A stretch of 64,000 bases of DNA from Halomonas sp. LR3S48. GTDB taxonomy: Bacteria; Pseudomonadota; Gammaproteobacteria; Pseudomonadales; Halomonadaceae. Position numbers and translations under genes: made by a program. Location of the stretch: assembly GCF_025725665.1 (NCBI RefSeq), contig NZ_CP107009.1:930001-994000 (forward strand), read 5' to 3'. Shown piece by piece: positions 7,833-17,144 of the stretch; within the stretch, counting starts at the first letter, position 1; the number at the start of each line of letters is the position of its first letter. Under the pieces are notes generated by a model that ran no database searches, was not told the DNA's origin, and worked only from the letters and a program-made list of their open reading frames with translations.

Positions 7833-8732
7833 CTATATGTCTGCCGGGGGCTCCGGAGCCTGGGTAGATGTCGACTCCCTCAGTCGCGACGGGGCGATGC
7901 CCTTGGCCTGACGAAAGCGACTGGCCAGGTGACTCGAGGAGCTGAAGCCGCAAGCCAGGGCGATCTCGGTCAGCGGTAACGTTGTGTCGTGTAGCAGTGT
8001 CTCGGCCTGCACCAGTCTGCGTTGGAGCACGTACTGGTGGGGTGACAGTCCCTGGCTCTGCTTGAACATGCGAGCGAAGTGATACTCGCTGAGCTGGACT
8101 TGGGCGGCCAGCTCGGTGAGGGGCAGCGGCTGGTCCAGATGGGCCTCGATATAGTCGAGCACCTGCCGCAGGCGGTAGGGTGCCAGCCCTCCGCGGGGGC
8201 ACGGAAGAGCTCGTTGGCGCTGGCTGTAGGACCTGAGCAGATGTACGAGTAGCAGGGTGACGGCGCTGTCCAGAGCCAGGCGGTCGGCCCGCTCCTGCCA
8301 GTCGAGGGCAAGCAGCCACTGACGATACAGGCTCGCAATCAGCGGGTCATCGGCGAAGGTCTTCTCATCCAACAGCAGGCTGGAGGCGTCCATATCCCAG
8401 ACCCGTTCGGCCAGCCCCGCCAGGTGCTTGTCGGTGAAATAGAGATGGACGAACTCAAGAGGGCCACGGAGATCCCAAGTGGATTCGTGCTGGCGGGGCA
8501 TCAGACAGAATCGATCGGGGGCGCCGCCGTTGCGCCAACCAACGGGGGTTTTGCGATAGGACTCGTAGCCATCGGCCACGTAGAGGCTCAAGGTGTGGTG
8601 GGTCGGCTTGTCGAGAGCTATATAGTCGTCGTCATTGCTCCACTGGGCCAGGCCGATGCCGTCGTCGAGTTGGGCGGAGCGCTTCAATTGGGCATGGTGT
8701 TGCCCCAGGCGCTCGAAGACATGGTACTGCAT
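7833..8732 (-). CDS. AraC-family transcriptional regulator
   Basis: This 299-residue regulator has a cupin-like N-terminal sensing half and a C-terminal AraC double helix-turn-helix from about residue 195. The second DNA-binding helix is marked by IALACGFSSSSHLASRFRQAKGIAPSRLR. ATG 8732 is preceded by a GGGAGAAAGG purine run. It is divergent from the EamA exporter that starts at 8917 and probably controls it. The inducer is unknown. Confidence 0.87.
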   Translation of the reverse strand: MQYHVFERLGQHHAQLKRSAQLDDGIGLAQWSNDDDYIALDKPTHHTLSLYVADGYESYRKTPVGWRNGGAPDRFCLMPRQHESTWDLRGPLEFVHLYFTDKHLAGLAERVWDMDASSLLLDEKTFADDPLIASLYRQWLLALDWQERADRLALDSAVTLLLVHLLRSYSQRQRALPCPRGGLAPYRLRQVLDYIEAHLDQPLPLTELAAQVQLSEYHFARMFKQSQGLSPHQYVLQRRLVQAETLLHDTTLPLTEIALACGFSSSSHLASRFRQAKGIAPSRLRESTSTQAPEPPADI

Positions 8733-8916
8733 GGCCCCTTTCTCCCTTGGCCGCTGACCGCTTGGCTCGATAGTAGCTGGCCGCCTGGAGCGGGCCAAGC
8801 GAAGACCGGCAGGATCGCGAAAAAGCGCAAGAATCAAATGCCCGGCGCAAGAAGCTGAATGCCGGAGACCGCTGAGAGACGCACACTTGGTCGCTTGAAT
8901 ACCGAGGAGTGCGATC

Positions 8917-9843
8917 ATGAACCTGTTGCTTTATGCGACCACCGTGCTGATCTGGGGCACCACCTGGATCGCCATTGCCCTGCAAGTCGGCGAGGTGCCA
9001 GTGATGCTCTCCGTCTTCTATCGCTTCGCCCTGGCCGCCGGCGTGCTGCTGCTGTGGCTTTCGGTCAGCGGTCGGCTGCATCGACTAGGTGTGAGCGATC
9101 ATCTGTTCTGCGCTTTGCAGGGCCTGTGTGTGTTCTGCCTCAACTTCTATTTCTTCTATACCGCCTCCGCCTATATCACCAGTGGCCTGATTGCGGTGGT
9201 GTTCTCCATGGCAGTGCTATTCAACGCCGTCAATGGCGTGCTCTTCTTTCGCCAAACGATCACGCCGCGTCTGCTGCTGGCGACCTCTTTGGGTCTGACC
9301 GGGATGGTCTGCCTATTCTGGCCGGACATCTACCATGGTGGACTGGATGCCAGCGTGCTGTTCGGCTTGGGCTGTGCGCTGGTGGGAACCTATGGTTTCT
9401 CCCTTGGCAATATGCTCAGCTTGCGCCATCAGCGGCGCGGTCTGGACCTGCTTTCCACCAACGCCTACGCCATGGGCTATGGAGCCCTGATCATGCTGGC
9501 GCTAGTCGTGATCAGCGGTACGCCTTTCGTGGTGGACACCTCACTCACCTATATGGCTGCCTTACTCTATCTTGCCATCTTTGGTTCGGTGATCGGCTTC
9601 GGTGTCTATTTCGCCTTGGTGGGCCGGATCGGCCCCGGCCCGGCGGCCTATGCGACCCTGCTGTTTCCCCTGGTGGCCCTGGGTATCTCCACTCTGGTGG
9701 AAGGCTATCAGTGGACGCCGCACGCCTTGGTAGGACTGATTACGATCCTGGCCGGGAATGGCGTGATGTTCTACAAGTCGCGCTCCAAGCCAGCGGAGAA
9801 AGAGGCGAGAGTCGCGGCAGCGCAGTGTGCTCGTACGCCATGA
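8917..9843 (+). CDS. EamA/DMT-superfamily transporter
   Basis: This is a 308-residue inner-membrane protein with ten predicted helices. It begins MNLLLYATTVLIWGTTWIAI, typical of EamA permeases (WGTTW). ATG 8917 is preceded by GAGGAG. It is likely an efflux permease for an amino-acid-like or aromatic metabolite. The adjacent divergent AraC regulator suggests inducible expression. It ends in a strong hairpin. Confidence 0.85.
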   Translation: MNLLLYATTVLIWGTTWIAIALQVGEVPVMLSVFYRFALAAGVLLLWLSVSGRLHRLGVSDHLFCALQGLCVFCLNFYFFYTASAYITSGLIAVVFSMAVLFNAVNGVLFFRQTITPRLLLATSLGLTGMVCLFWPDIYHGGLDASVLFGLGCALVGTYGFSLGNMLSLRHQRRGLDLLSTNAYAMGYGALIMLALVVISGTPFVVDTSLTYMAALLYLAIFGSVIGFGVYFALVGRIGPGPAAYATLLFPLVALGISTLVEGYQWTPHALVGLITILAGNGVMFYKSRSKPAEKEARVAAAQCARTP

Positions 9844-9844
9844 G

Positions 9845-9866
9845 GCTCCTCGGCGAGGCGAGGAGC
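9845..9866. terminator. Hairpin between convergent genes
   Basis: GCTCCTCG and CGAGGAGC form a perfect 8-bp stem around GCGAGG, immediately after the EamA stop and before the 3' end of the opposing hydrolase gene. No T-run follows, so it may be a bidirectional or Rho-assisted end. Confidence 0.5.
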
Positions 9867-9890
9867 AGCGAAATAGTGCTTTGCCCAGAG

Positions 9891-10910
9891 CTAACCGACT
9901 GCCCCAGCGGTGCTCCCGGATGATTCCCTGAGTGGATGAAGGGTTTCCTTCAAGAAGGCAATAATGGCATCGAAGGCCTGCCAGCGGCTCGGCTCCATCA
10001 GGATCATGTGGGTGCCCTCGCCGATCTCGACCCAGCGCCGGTAGGCGGCGCTATCGAGGCGCTTGAACAGGTCCTGGATCATGTCGATCCGTACGTCCTG
10101 GTCCCACTCGGCGTGAACGAGCAGTACCGGTGCGGTGATCGCGCTCGGGTCATAGAGCGGGCGGTTGGCGAGCCAATGCTCGCGGACATCCTGGATGGCT
10201 CCACCCGGTGCCCGCATGGCGCCTGGCTCGACAGCATCCGGATCGGTGGCCTTGGTGACAGCCGACCACTGTTCGAACCAGCCCGGTGGCAGCACGGCCT
10301 CGTGCCGGTCGCTTGGTACGCCTGTTAGCCACGCCTCGCGAAAGGCGTCGACATGTATCAGACGCCACGCTGCCAGCGGCTGTCCTGCATCGATGCGCAG
10401 TGGGTGATTCGACAGCCACAGCGGTGCCACCAGCACCAGCTTTTCGATGTGGCTGCCATGCCGTTCGGCATAGATGCCGGCGACCGAACCGCCCCAGGAC
10501 ATGGCGACGATGCTGAGACGCTCGACATCATTCTCAGCGAGAACATGCTCGACCGCTGAGGCGAGGTCGCGTGCTGCGACCCGTGCCGACGTCAGCGGTG
10601 GTGCGGTATCGGGTGGAGCCGCCATTTCGGCCGGGCGGGTCGAACCACCATAGCCGCGTGCATCCACCGCCCATACGTCGAACCCGGCCGTGGCCAGCAC
10701 GTCCATGAACGATGCGCCATCCACAGAAACGTCAAACAGGCTCTCGCTGGGGAAAGTGGCACCGTGCATCAGCATCAGCGTATTGCTCGAATTGGCGCGG
10801 CCCATGTCGGATCGGCGTCTGCGACGTAGCTGCAAACGTATGCCTACGGTGTCACTGTCGATCAGGTACGTGTCGTGAAGCAATGCGTCAGTCGAAGCGT
10901 TGGCGTTCAT
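9891..10910 (-). CDS. Alpha/beta hydrolase
   Basis: This 339-residue protein is an alpha/beta-hydrolase. The oxyanion region is LMHGATFPSESLFD and the nucleophile elbow is VAMSWGGSV. The acid is in HAEWDQDVRID and the catalytic His in GEGTHMILMEPSRW. Its ATG overlaps the stop codon of the upstream metallo-hydrolase gene (ATGA at 10910-10907), with AAGGAG 7 nt upstream, so the two are translationally coupled. It should hydrolyse an ester, lactone or amide in the cytoplasm. The substrate is unknown. Confidence 0.85.
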   Translation of the reverse strand: MNANASTDALLHDTYLIDSDTVGIRLQLRRRRRSDMGRANSSNTLMLMHGATFPSESLFDVSVDGASFMDVLATAGFDVWAVDARGYGGSTRPAEMAAPPDTAPPLTSARVAARDLASAVEHVLAENDVERLSIVAMSWGGSVAGIYAERHGSHIEKLVLVAPLWLSNHPLRIDAGQPLAAWRLIHVDAFREAWLTGVPSDRHEAVLPPGWFEQWSAVTKATDPDAVEPGAMRAPGGAIQDVREHWLANRPLYDPSAITAPVLLVHAEWDQDVRIDMIQDLFKRLDSAAYRRWVEIGEGTHMILMEPSRWQAFDAIIAFLKETLHPLRESSGSTAGAVG

Positions 10911-11851
10911 GGCCGGACTCCTTGAATGAATTGCCAATCGAAGCCGTGGGCATGTCGGCTGACTCTGCCGACGGAGCTGTCGCCGAAGTGAGTGGTAAAG
11001 ACCTGTGCATCGAGTTCGGAAGCCAATTGCATGGCCTTGTGACGGGACCGTTGCGCTGCCTGTGGAAATTCGCAGTAGATGGAATTGATCTCGGGGCGCC
11101 GAAACTGGAGTGGGTGATGCATGATGTCACCCCAGAACAAGGCGGTCTCACCTCGGGAGGTCAAGGAGATGGAGGCGTGATCGATGCTGTGGCCAGGTGT
11201 GGAATGGAAGCAGAAGCCCTCGATCACGCTATTGTCGATCACGATACGCTGATCCAGACCGGCCTCCACGATGGGCATGACGCTATCTTCGAAGACACCG
11301 TCGAGCGGCTCGTGGCGCGGTGTGCCCATTCCTGCCTGCTGCTGGATCGATGCCACTACCTCCCGCTCCCGGAAAAGCGCCAGATTGTAGGCATACTCAT
11401 GTTCGGAAAAGATGTAGCGTGCATTGGGAAAGGTCGGTACCCAGTGCCCACCCTGTAGTCTCGTGTTCCAGCCGACATGGTCGGCGTGAAGATGGGTGAG
11501 CAGGACGAAGTCCACGGCTTCAGGCGATATGCCGACCGCCTGCAAGCGCTCCAGGAAGGGCTCTTCAAGTTGGTGAAACAAGGGTGCTGTCGGGCGCTGC
11601 TTGTCGTTTCCGGTAGCGGTATCGATCAGCACGGTGTGAGTCGGGGTCTGGACCGCCCAGGCATGGATGCTTTGCCGAAGCAGGCCGCGCTCGAAATCGA
11701 AGCTTTGTTCGCCCCAATGAGTGGCATCGCTGTTCAGCGCCCCTATATCGCCCTCGGGGAAGAGCTGGGTAGCGTCGACTGTATCAAGAGCCAACTCAGG
11801 CACCTTGATGATTCGCGCATCGCCGACGAGAAAGGTCTCCAGGGTCGTCAT
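10907..11851 (-). CDS. Metallo-beta-lactamase-fold hydrolase
   Basis: This 314-residue protein carries the MBL zinc motif THLHADHVGWN, plus later metal ligands in HSTPGHSIDH and FWGDIMHHP. Its length and pattern fit the lactonase / methyl-parathion-hydrolase-like branch rather than true beta-lactamases, and no signal peptide is seen. ATG 11851 is chosen at MTTLETFLVG. It overlaps by 4 nt with the downstream alpha/beta hydrolase, suggesting two hydrolytic steps on one substrate. The gene is divergent from a LysR regulator 73 nt away. Confidence 0.85.
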   Translation of the reverse strand: MTTLETFLVGDARIIKVPELALDTVDATQLFPEGDIGALNSDATHWGEQSFDFERGLLRQSIHAWAVQTPTHTVLIDTATGNDKQRPTAPLFHQLEEPFLERLQAVGISPEAVDFVLLTHLHADHVGWNTRLQGGHWVPTFPNARYIFSEHEYAYNLALFREREVVASIQQQAGMGTPRHEPLDGVFEDSVMPIVEAGLDQRIVIDNSVIEGFCFHSTPGHSIDHASISLTSRGETALFWGDIMHHPLQFRRPEINSIYCEFPQAAQRSRHKAMQLASELDAQVFTTHFGDSSVGRVSRHAHGFDWQFIQGVRP

Positions 11852-11924
11852 GGTTTTTTCCGGTTGACTGGTGGCGGAAGTCAGCGTACTTCTTGGCTTG
11901 TCATTAACCAAATCGATTCAAAGA

Positions 11925-12854
11925 ATGCAGTCAATCGACCATTTCGATCTGCGAAGTTTCGACCTGAACCTCCTGATTGCCTTTGACGCGATGATGCGCG
12001 AGCGAAGCGTGACCCGGGCGGCAGAGAGGCTGAAGATTCGTCAGCCAGCCATGAGCCACAATCTGTCGCTGTTGAGGACGTTGTTTCAGGACGAACTGTT
12101 CGTACGTGTAGGTACGGTCATGCAACCGACTGTGCGCGCTCTAACGCTGGCCGAGCCGGTGGCGCAGGCGCTCGGTATGATGCAGTCGGTCATTCATGCC
12201 AAGTCGGGGTTCGACCCAACGACCGACCAACGCATCTTCCGAATGGGGTTCTCAAGCGAGGTGGAGCTGCTGCTGATGCCGGAGCTCGCTTCGCGATTGC
12301 GTCAGCGGGCCCCAGGGGTGAAGCTCCATGGCCGTCCGGTGCAGCAGCGCGATGTCTACCGCATGCTGGACGATCGAATTCTGGACTTGGCAATCGGTTG
12401 TTTTGACAGCCAGGCGAGACGTTATCGCCAGCAGTTGCTGTTCGAGCAATCGCTGAGTTGCGTTTTCCATCCCGACCAGATGGCGTTCGAAGGGTCGATT
12501 CCCTTGAAAGATTACCTGAACCTGCCACATGCCTTGGTCAGTCTCAGTGAGAGTTTGCACGGCTGTCTCGAATCGGCACTCGATGCGATAGGTGACGAGC
12601 TCAACGTGGTCGCGACTTCGACGGAATTTCTCGGCGTGCTGGGCATGGTCGCGAATGCGCCGCTGATTGCCACGTTGCCAACCCGGATGGCTAGACGCTA
12701 CGGCAAGGCATTCGGCCTGCATGTGGTCCCGGTACCGATGACGCTCACATTGCCCGACGTTTCCCTGGTGTGGACGGTTCAGGAGGACAACCATCCTGCG
12801 TCGCAGTGGCTGAGGGCTGAAATTGAAGACATCTTGGGCAGGATGTCGTCATGA
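11925..12854 (+). CDS. LysR-family regulator (NodD/LeuO-like branch)
   Basis: This 309-residue LysR protein has an N-terminal helix-turn-helix (FDLNLLIAFDAMMRERSVTRAAERLKIRQPAMSH) and a periplasmic-binding-like effector domain. The DLNLL start resembles the NodD/LeuO/NahR branch, many of whose members sense aromatic compounds. It is divergent from the MBL-fold/hydrolase operon and is its likely regulator. The start is taken at ATG 11925; the ribosome binding site is weak. Confidence 0.85.
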   Translation: MQSIDHFDLRSFDLNLLIAFDAMMRERSVTRAAERLKIRQPAMSHNLSLLRTLFQDELFVRVGTVMQPTVRALTLAEPVAQALGMMQSVIHAKSGFDPTTDQRIFRMGFSSEVELLLMPELASRLRQRAPGVKLHGRPVQQRDVYRMLDDRILDLAIGCFDSQARRYRQQLLFEQSLSCVFHPDQMAFEGSIPLKDYLNLPHALVSLSESLHGCLESALDAIGDELNVVATSTEFLGVLGMVANAPLIATLPTRMARRYGKAFGLHVVPVPMTLTLPDVSLVWTVQEDNHPASQWLRAEIEDILGRMSS

Positions 12855-12860
12855 AGGCAG

Positions 12861-13652
12861 TCAGTGACAGTTGAAGTACACCACCATCCTGAGATGCCGA
12901 TGCTCGTCCACCAGCAGCGTGGCGTGTTCGTACTCCCTCGGGGTTGAGTCGGTGTCGAGAAGCGTGCCGATGCCGTAGCGGTAGGTTTCATGATTGGGTT
13001 GCTCCCACCAGCGGCGAAAATCCGGCGACAGCTTGGCGAGCGCTTCGATCAACTCGCCCATTGCCGGGTCCTCAGAGGCGGCCGCCAGGTCGCAGCGGAA
13101 CTGGGCGAGCAGGCGGGGGGCGTCCTGACGCCAGTCGGGCAGCTTCCTGCGCAGCGCAGGATCGGCGAACAACAGACGCATCATGTTGCGCTCGCCGGTC
13201 TCCCTGTCGCTGAAGCCGAACAGACCATCGGCCACGGTATTCCAGGCGATGACGTCCCAGCGCAAGTTCATCACATAGGCGGGCCTCGGCATGTCGTCCA
13301 TCAGCGTTTGTACCAGGGGCGGAATTTCCTGCCACTGGTAGGCCTCCACCGGCGGCGGACGGCGATGGGCGAGCAGGAATAGGTGGCAGCATTCAGCGTC
13401 GTCGAGCTTGAGGGCCTTGGAAACGCTCAGTAGGAAGCTCTCCGAGACGTTGATGTCGCGTCCCTGCTCGAACCAGGTGTACCAGGTCAGCCCCACGCCG
13501 GCGAGGGTGGCCACCTCCTCGCGCCGCAGCCCCGGGGTACGCCGGCGGCCGGTGGAAGGCAAGCCGACGTCGACCGGCGTCAGCTTGTTGCGATGATGGA
13601 CCAGGAAGTCGGTGAGTTCGCTGCGGGTTCTGTCGAGGCTGCGTCCGGCCAT
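12861..13652 (-). CDS. XRE regulator with MmyB-like ligand-binding domain
   Basis: This 263-residue protein has an N-terminal XRE helix-turn-helix (RRTPGLRREEVATLAGVGLTWYTWFEQGR, a hallmark of the family). The C-terminal MmyB/PAS-like domain is marked by YVMNLRWDVIAWN and the usual RRWW segment. MmyB-type proteins bind fatty-acid-like ligands and repress adjacent genes. It is divergent from the DHA2 exporter with a 14-bp palindrome between them. Confidence 0.88.
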   Translation of the reverse strand: MAGRSLDRTRSELTDFLVHHRNKLTPVDVGLPSTGRRRTPGLRREEVATLAGVGLTWYTWFEQGRDINVSESFLLSVSKALKLDDAECCHLFLLAHRRPPPVEAYQWQEIPPLVQTLMDDMPRPAYVMNLRWDVIAWNTVADGLFGFSDRETGERNMMRLLFADPALRRKLPDWRQDAPRLLAQFRCDLAAASEDPAMGELIEALAKLSPDFRRWWEQPNHETYRYGIGTLLDTDSTPREYEHATLLVDEHRHLRMVVYFNCH

Positions 13653-13705
13653 GGCTTTGTCCCAGATAGTACTGCTGGTAATAGGATAACTGGCTATATT
13701 GTAAC

Positions 13706-13719
13706 CCTATCGAGATAGG
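13706..13719. promoter_or_regulatory. Candidate operator, palindrome CCTATC-GA-GATAGG
   Basis: This is a perfect 6+6 inverted repeat in the gap between the XRE/MmyB regulator (start 13652) and the DHA2 exporter (start 13761). Its position 42 nt before the exporter start fits a repressor site. Binding by the XRE protein is inferred. Confidence 0.45.
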
Positions 13720-13760
13720 CCAAGACTACCATGCCAACCCTATGGAACAGGAGGCATGGC

Positions 13761-15347
13761 ATGGTTTCCCTCAATGAAGCGTCAGGCTCGCGGCTCACCC
13801 GGCAGCAGGCGGGTATCAAGGAGTGGGCCGGCCTGGCGGTATTGGCACTGCCTACGGCACTGCTCGGCCTCGATGTCACCATTCTCTATCTGGCGCTGCC
13901 CGCCCTGGCGGCGGATCTGCAGCCGAGCAGTACGCAGGCGCTGTGGATCATGGATGCCTACGGCTTCATGATCGCGGGCTTTCTGATCACCATGGGTACC
14001 CTGGGCGACCGCATCGGCCGTCGCCGGCTGCTGATGATCGGCGCCGTGGCCTTCGGTGTCACGTCGGTGATCGCCGCCTATTCCACCAGTGCCGCCATGC
14101 TGATTGCGGCCCGTGCAGTGCTGGGGGTGGCCGGTGCGACGCTGATGCCGTCGACCCTGGCGCTGATCAGCAACATGTTCGGCGATGTGCGTCAGCGCGC
14201 CTTGGCCATCGGCGTGTGGGCCACCATGTTCGCCCTGGGCATGGCGCTGGGGCCGGTAGTCGGCGGCGTGTTATTGGAGCGCTTCTGGTGGGGTTCCGCC
14301 TTCCTGGTGGCGGTGCCCGTGGTGGCTGTGCTGCTGATTGCGGCGCCGATATTGCTGCCGGAGTATCGTGCGAAGCGCAGTGGCCCGCTGGATTTCCTCA
14401 GCGTAGCGCTTTCGCTGGCCGCCGTGCTGACGGCAGTCTATGGCGTGAAGGAGCTGGCCAAGCTGGGGCTCGAACCCGTTCCGGTACTGGCGTTGGCGCT
14501 GGGTGCGCTGATGGCGCTTGTCTTCGTGCGCCGGCAGCAGCAATTGGACGACCCGCTGCTTGATATGCGGCTGTTCGGCAGCCGTACGTTCAGTGCCGCG
14601 CTGGTGGTGCTGCTGGTGGGCTTGGTCGGCGTCTCTGGCGTGATGTTGCTGGTGACCCAATACCTGCAGCTGGTGGCGGGGCTCACACCGCTGGCGGCCG
14701 GGCTGTGGATGGGGCCGCCGGCGCTGATGATGGTGCTGGCAGGCATTCTGGCGCCGCTGATTGCCCGGCGTATTCGTCCCGGTTACGTGGTGGGCGCCGC
14801 CTTGGCACTTTCGACGCTTGGCTACTGGCTGCTGGCCAGCGTCGAAGTGAATTCCAGCGGAGTGGGTATGGCGATAGCCGGGTTCTCGCTGGTCTATCTC
14901 GGCCTGGGTACCATCGCTGCCCTGGGCACCGACCTGGTCGTGGGCGCGGCACCGGCGGAGAAGGCAGGCTCGGCCTCGGCCATGTCGGAGATGGTGCAGG
15001 AGCTTGGCGTTGCGCTGGGCGTGGCGCTGCTGGGTAGCCTGGCAACCTTCGTCTATCGCGCGCAGGTCAGCGCGACGATGGCCGATGGCGAAGCCGCCGA
15101 GGTGGCGGGCGTCGTGGAGGAGAGCCTGTGGGCCACCGTTTCGGCTGGCGAAAGCCTTCCTGCAGGCCTGTTGTTGGAGGCCCAGCAGGCCTTCACCGCG
15201 GGGCTGAACGTGACCGCCACCGTGGGTGGTATTGCCATCCTGGTACTGGCGGTGATCTCCATCGTCAGCCTGCGCCATGTCGGCGCTATCGGTGGAGAAG
15301 CTCAGGAGCAACCGGACGAGAAAGGCGAGTCCTGCTCGCTCTGCTAG
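13761..15347 (+). CDS. DHA2-family (14-helix) MFS multidrug exporter
   Basis: This 528-residue inner-membrane protein has fourteen predicted helices. It carries DHA2 hallmarks: LDVTILYLALPALAADL in helix one, WIMDAYGFMIAGFLITMGTLGDRIGRRR (motif A), and the GVAGATLMPSTLALI/FALGMALGPVVGG motif-C region. It resembles SmvA/QacA-type exporters of cationic antiseptics and dyes. ATG 13761 is chosen because AGGAGG lies 6 nt upstream. The stop overlaps the stop of the opposing gene. Confidence 0.9.
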   Translation: MVSLNEASGSRLTRQQAGIKEWAGLAVLALPTALLGLDVTILYLALPALAADLQPSSTQALWIMDAYGFMIAGFLITMGTLGDRIGRRRLLMIGAVAFGVTSVIAAYSTSAAMLIAARAVLGVAGATLMPSTLALISNMFGDVRQRALAIGVWATMFALGMALGPVVGGVLLERFWWGSAFLVAVPVVAVLLIAAPILLPEYRAKRSGPLDFLSVALSLAAVLTAVYGVKELAKLGLEPVPVLALALGALMALVFVRRQQQLDDPLLDMRLFGSRTFSAALVVLLVGLVGVSGVMLLVTQYLQLVAGLTPLAAGLWMGPPALMMVLAGILAPLIARRIRPGYVVGAALALSTLGYWLLASVEVNSSGVGMAIAGFSLVYLGLGTIAALGTDLVVGAAPAEKAGSASAMSEMVQELGVALGVALLGSLATFVYRAQVSATMADGEAAEVAGVVEESLWATVSAGESLPAGLLLEAQQAFTAGLNVTATVGGIAILVLAVISIVSLRHVGAIGGEAQEQPDEKGESCSLC

Positions 15348-15901
15348 GTCTGAGTCCCATTCAAGGTCTCGAACAGGCCCTCATAGTCGACGACGAGAAG
15401 ATCGTCGTCGACATTCAGGTCGGCCTCGAAGCCCTTGGCGATGCCCAGGTCCGTGTATCGCCAACGGTTCTTGCCAAGAGCCGTATAGCGCTGACGGGAC
15501 GGCAACAATTGAAGGGAGGGCAGGTCCACGTAGAGTGTGGTGAGTTCGCCCGAGCCTTGGAGCCGGCACATGGCCAGCGTGTTGCAGAACGGTGTCGCCG
15601 ACAGGTCGATTTCCTCGCACTCGGCGAGATCAGGTCGCAGCCGGCCATTCACTCGCCAGCCCTCGTCGCTGCGCTCGACCAGCAGGGTCTCGACCGTCGG
15701 GCTTGCGAGGTGTAGCTCCAGGCGGTGGGTACGCCAGTCGCGGTCGAGTTGCCAGAGGTAGGACAAGCCGAATGCCTCCGCTCCGGCGTGCACGACCGTG
15801 GACAGGGCCAGGAAGCCTCCGTCGTCCGGCTGGACATGCAAGACCTCCAAGCCCGGCTCATCCAGTCGACGCCACTTGCGGGTTATCGGTAACGCTAACA
15901 T
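15344..15901 (-). CDS. Putative glycolipid-binding family protein
   Basis: This 185-residue cytoplasmic protein matches my memory of the putative glycolipid-binding family (PF06475): W-R-x-L-x-x-PGLE near the start, then a GxxxGLSYLWQLDRDWRT segment and a C-terminal RYTDLG...F.ADL..D..LLVVDYEGLF. The strong AAGGAGGAGG before ATG 15901 fixes the start. It lies downstream of, and on the same strand as, the aldo/keto reductase. Biological role is unknown. Confidence 0.65.
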   Translation of the reverse strand: MLALPITRKWRRLDEPGLEVLHVQPDDGGFLALSTVVHAGAEAFGLSYLWQLDRDWRTHRLELHLASPTVETLLVERSDEGWRVNGRLRPDLAECEEIDLSATPFCNTLAMCRLQGSGELTTLYVDLPSLQLLPSRQRYTALGKNRWRYTDLGIAKGFEADLNVDDDLLVVDYEGLFETLNGTQT

Positions 15902-16012
15902 GTCGGTACCTCCTCCTTGCCTTCCAACGGATCGCACGGGCCTCGACCCCGGCCTGCGGTCGTATCGCTGCAGCCGCTCCCTCCAGCCTCGGTGACCAGG
16001 GCCGAGGGGCGC

Positions 16013-17044
16013 TCATACGAGAGGGGGGTTGCGCTCGGCGAACTGACCGTTCCAGTAAGGGTAGTAGGGATAGGGTGGCGTCACGCGGCTGGCTTCGTCG
16101 AGCCTCCTTGTCTGCTCCTCGTCGAGTTGCCATCCGGTAGCCCCCAGGTTGTCTCGCAGCTGGGTCTCGTTGCGTGCGCCGATCAACACGCTGGATACGG
16201 TGGGTCGTCGGAGTAACCAGTTGAGGGCAATCTGGGGAATCGACCTGCCCGTTTCCTCGGCGATGCCATCGAGCGCATCGACGATCCGGTACAGGCGTTC
16301 GTCGTCCACCGGCGGTGCGAAGCCGGCGGTTTCATGCAGTCGGCTATGACCGGGAAGCGGGTGACCGCGTCGAATCTTGCCGGTCAAGCGCCCCCAGCCG
16401 AGCGGACTCCAGACGATCGCCCCCAGGCCCTGATCTTGTCCCAGCGGCATCAGCTCCCACTCGTAGTCCCGTCCGACCAGTGAGTAGTAGGCCTGGTTGG
16501 CGACGAAGCGGGAATAGCCGTAGCGTTCGGCCACCGCCTGGGATTTCATGATCTGCCAGCCGGAGAAGTTCGAGACGCCGAGATAGCGCACCTTGCCGGC
16601 GCGGACCAGTTCGTCCAGCGTTGCCATCACACTCTCCACCGGCGTCATGGCGTCGAAGTGATGCAACTGCAGGATATCGATATGGTCGGTATCGAGCCGC
16701 TTCAGCGCCTGGTCCGTCGCCTTGAGCAGATGGTGGCGAGAGGCGCCGACATCATTCGGCTCGTCGCCCATGCGCAGCGTCAGCTTGGTGGAGAGAACGA
16801 CGCGATCGCGCCTGCCCTTGATGGCGGCCCCGAGAATCGACTCGGAAGCGCCATCGGAGTAGACGTCGGCGGTATCGAATAGATTGATCCCGGCGTCGAG
16901 GCAGATGTCGATGAGTCGGGCCGCCTCCTTGACGTCGGTGTTGCCCCAGGCGCTGAACAGTGGGCCTTTGCCGCCGAAGGTGCCCGCGCCCAGCCCGAGT
17001 GACGATACCTTGAAGCCGGATTGGCCGAGAAAGCGATATTCCAT
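16013..17044 (-). CDS. Aldo/keto reductase
   Basis: This 343-residue protein has the four AKR catalytic residues in order: Asp and Tyr in FDTADVYSDGASE, Lys in LSTKL and His in LQLHHFD. An NADPH-binding C-terminal stretch follows (LIGARNETQLRDNLGA). It should reduce aldehydes or ketones in the cytoplasm. ATG 17044 is preceded by AGGAG. The divergent LysR gene starts 100 nt away, which suggests inducible expression. Confidence 0.9.
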   Translation of the reverse strand: MEYRFLGQSGFKVSSLGLGAGTFGGKGPLFSAWGNTDVKEAARLIDICLDAGINLFDTADVYSDGASESILGAAIKGRRDRVVLSTKLTLRMGDEPNDVGASRHHLLKATDQALKRLDTDHIDILQLHHFDAMTPVESVMATLDELVRAGKVRYLGVSNFSGWQIMKSQAVAERYGYSRFVANQAYYSLVGRDYEWELMPLGQDQGLGAIVWSPLGWGRLTGKIRRGHPLPGHSRLHETAGFAPPVDDERLYRIVDALDGIAEETGRSIPQIALNWLLRRPTVSSVLIGARNETQLRDNLGATGWQLDEEQTRRLDEASRVTPPYPYYPYWNGQFAERNPPLV

Positions 17045-17144
17045 GGTTCAGCTCCTGTCAGTTGGAATGTAGGCGGAGCATAGAACGTTGTGCTTTCAAG
17101 ATAATCCGGCTAAAAGGGCAAAGACTTTCAACAAAGAATTTAAA

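Noticed and set aside
10907-11851. Naming the MBL-fold protein a beta-lactamase
   Set aside because: HxHxDH is shared by the whole superfamily, and no signal peptide is present.
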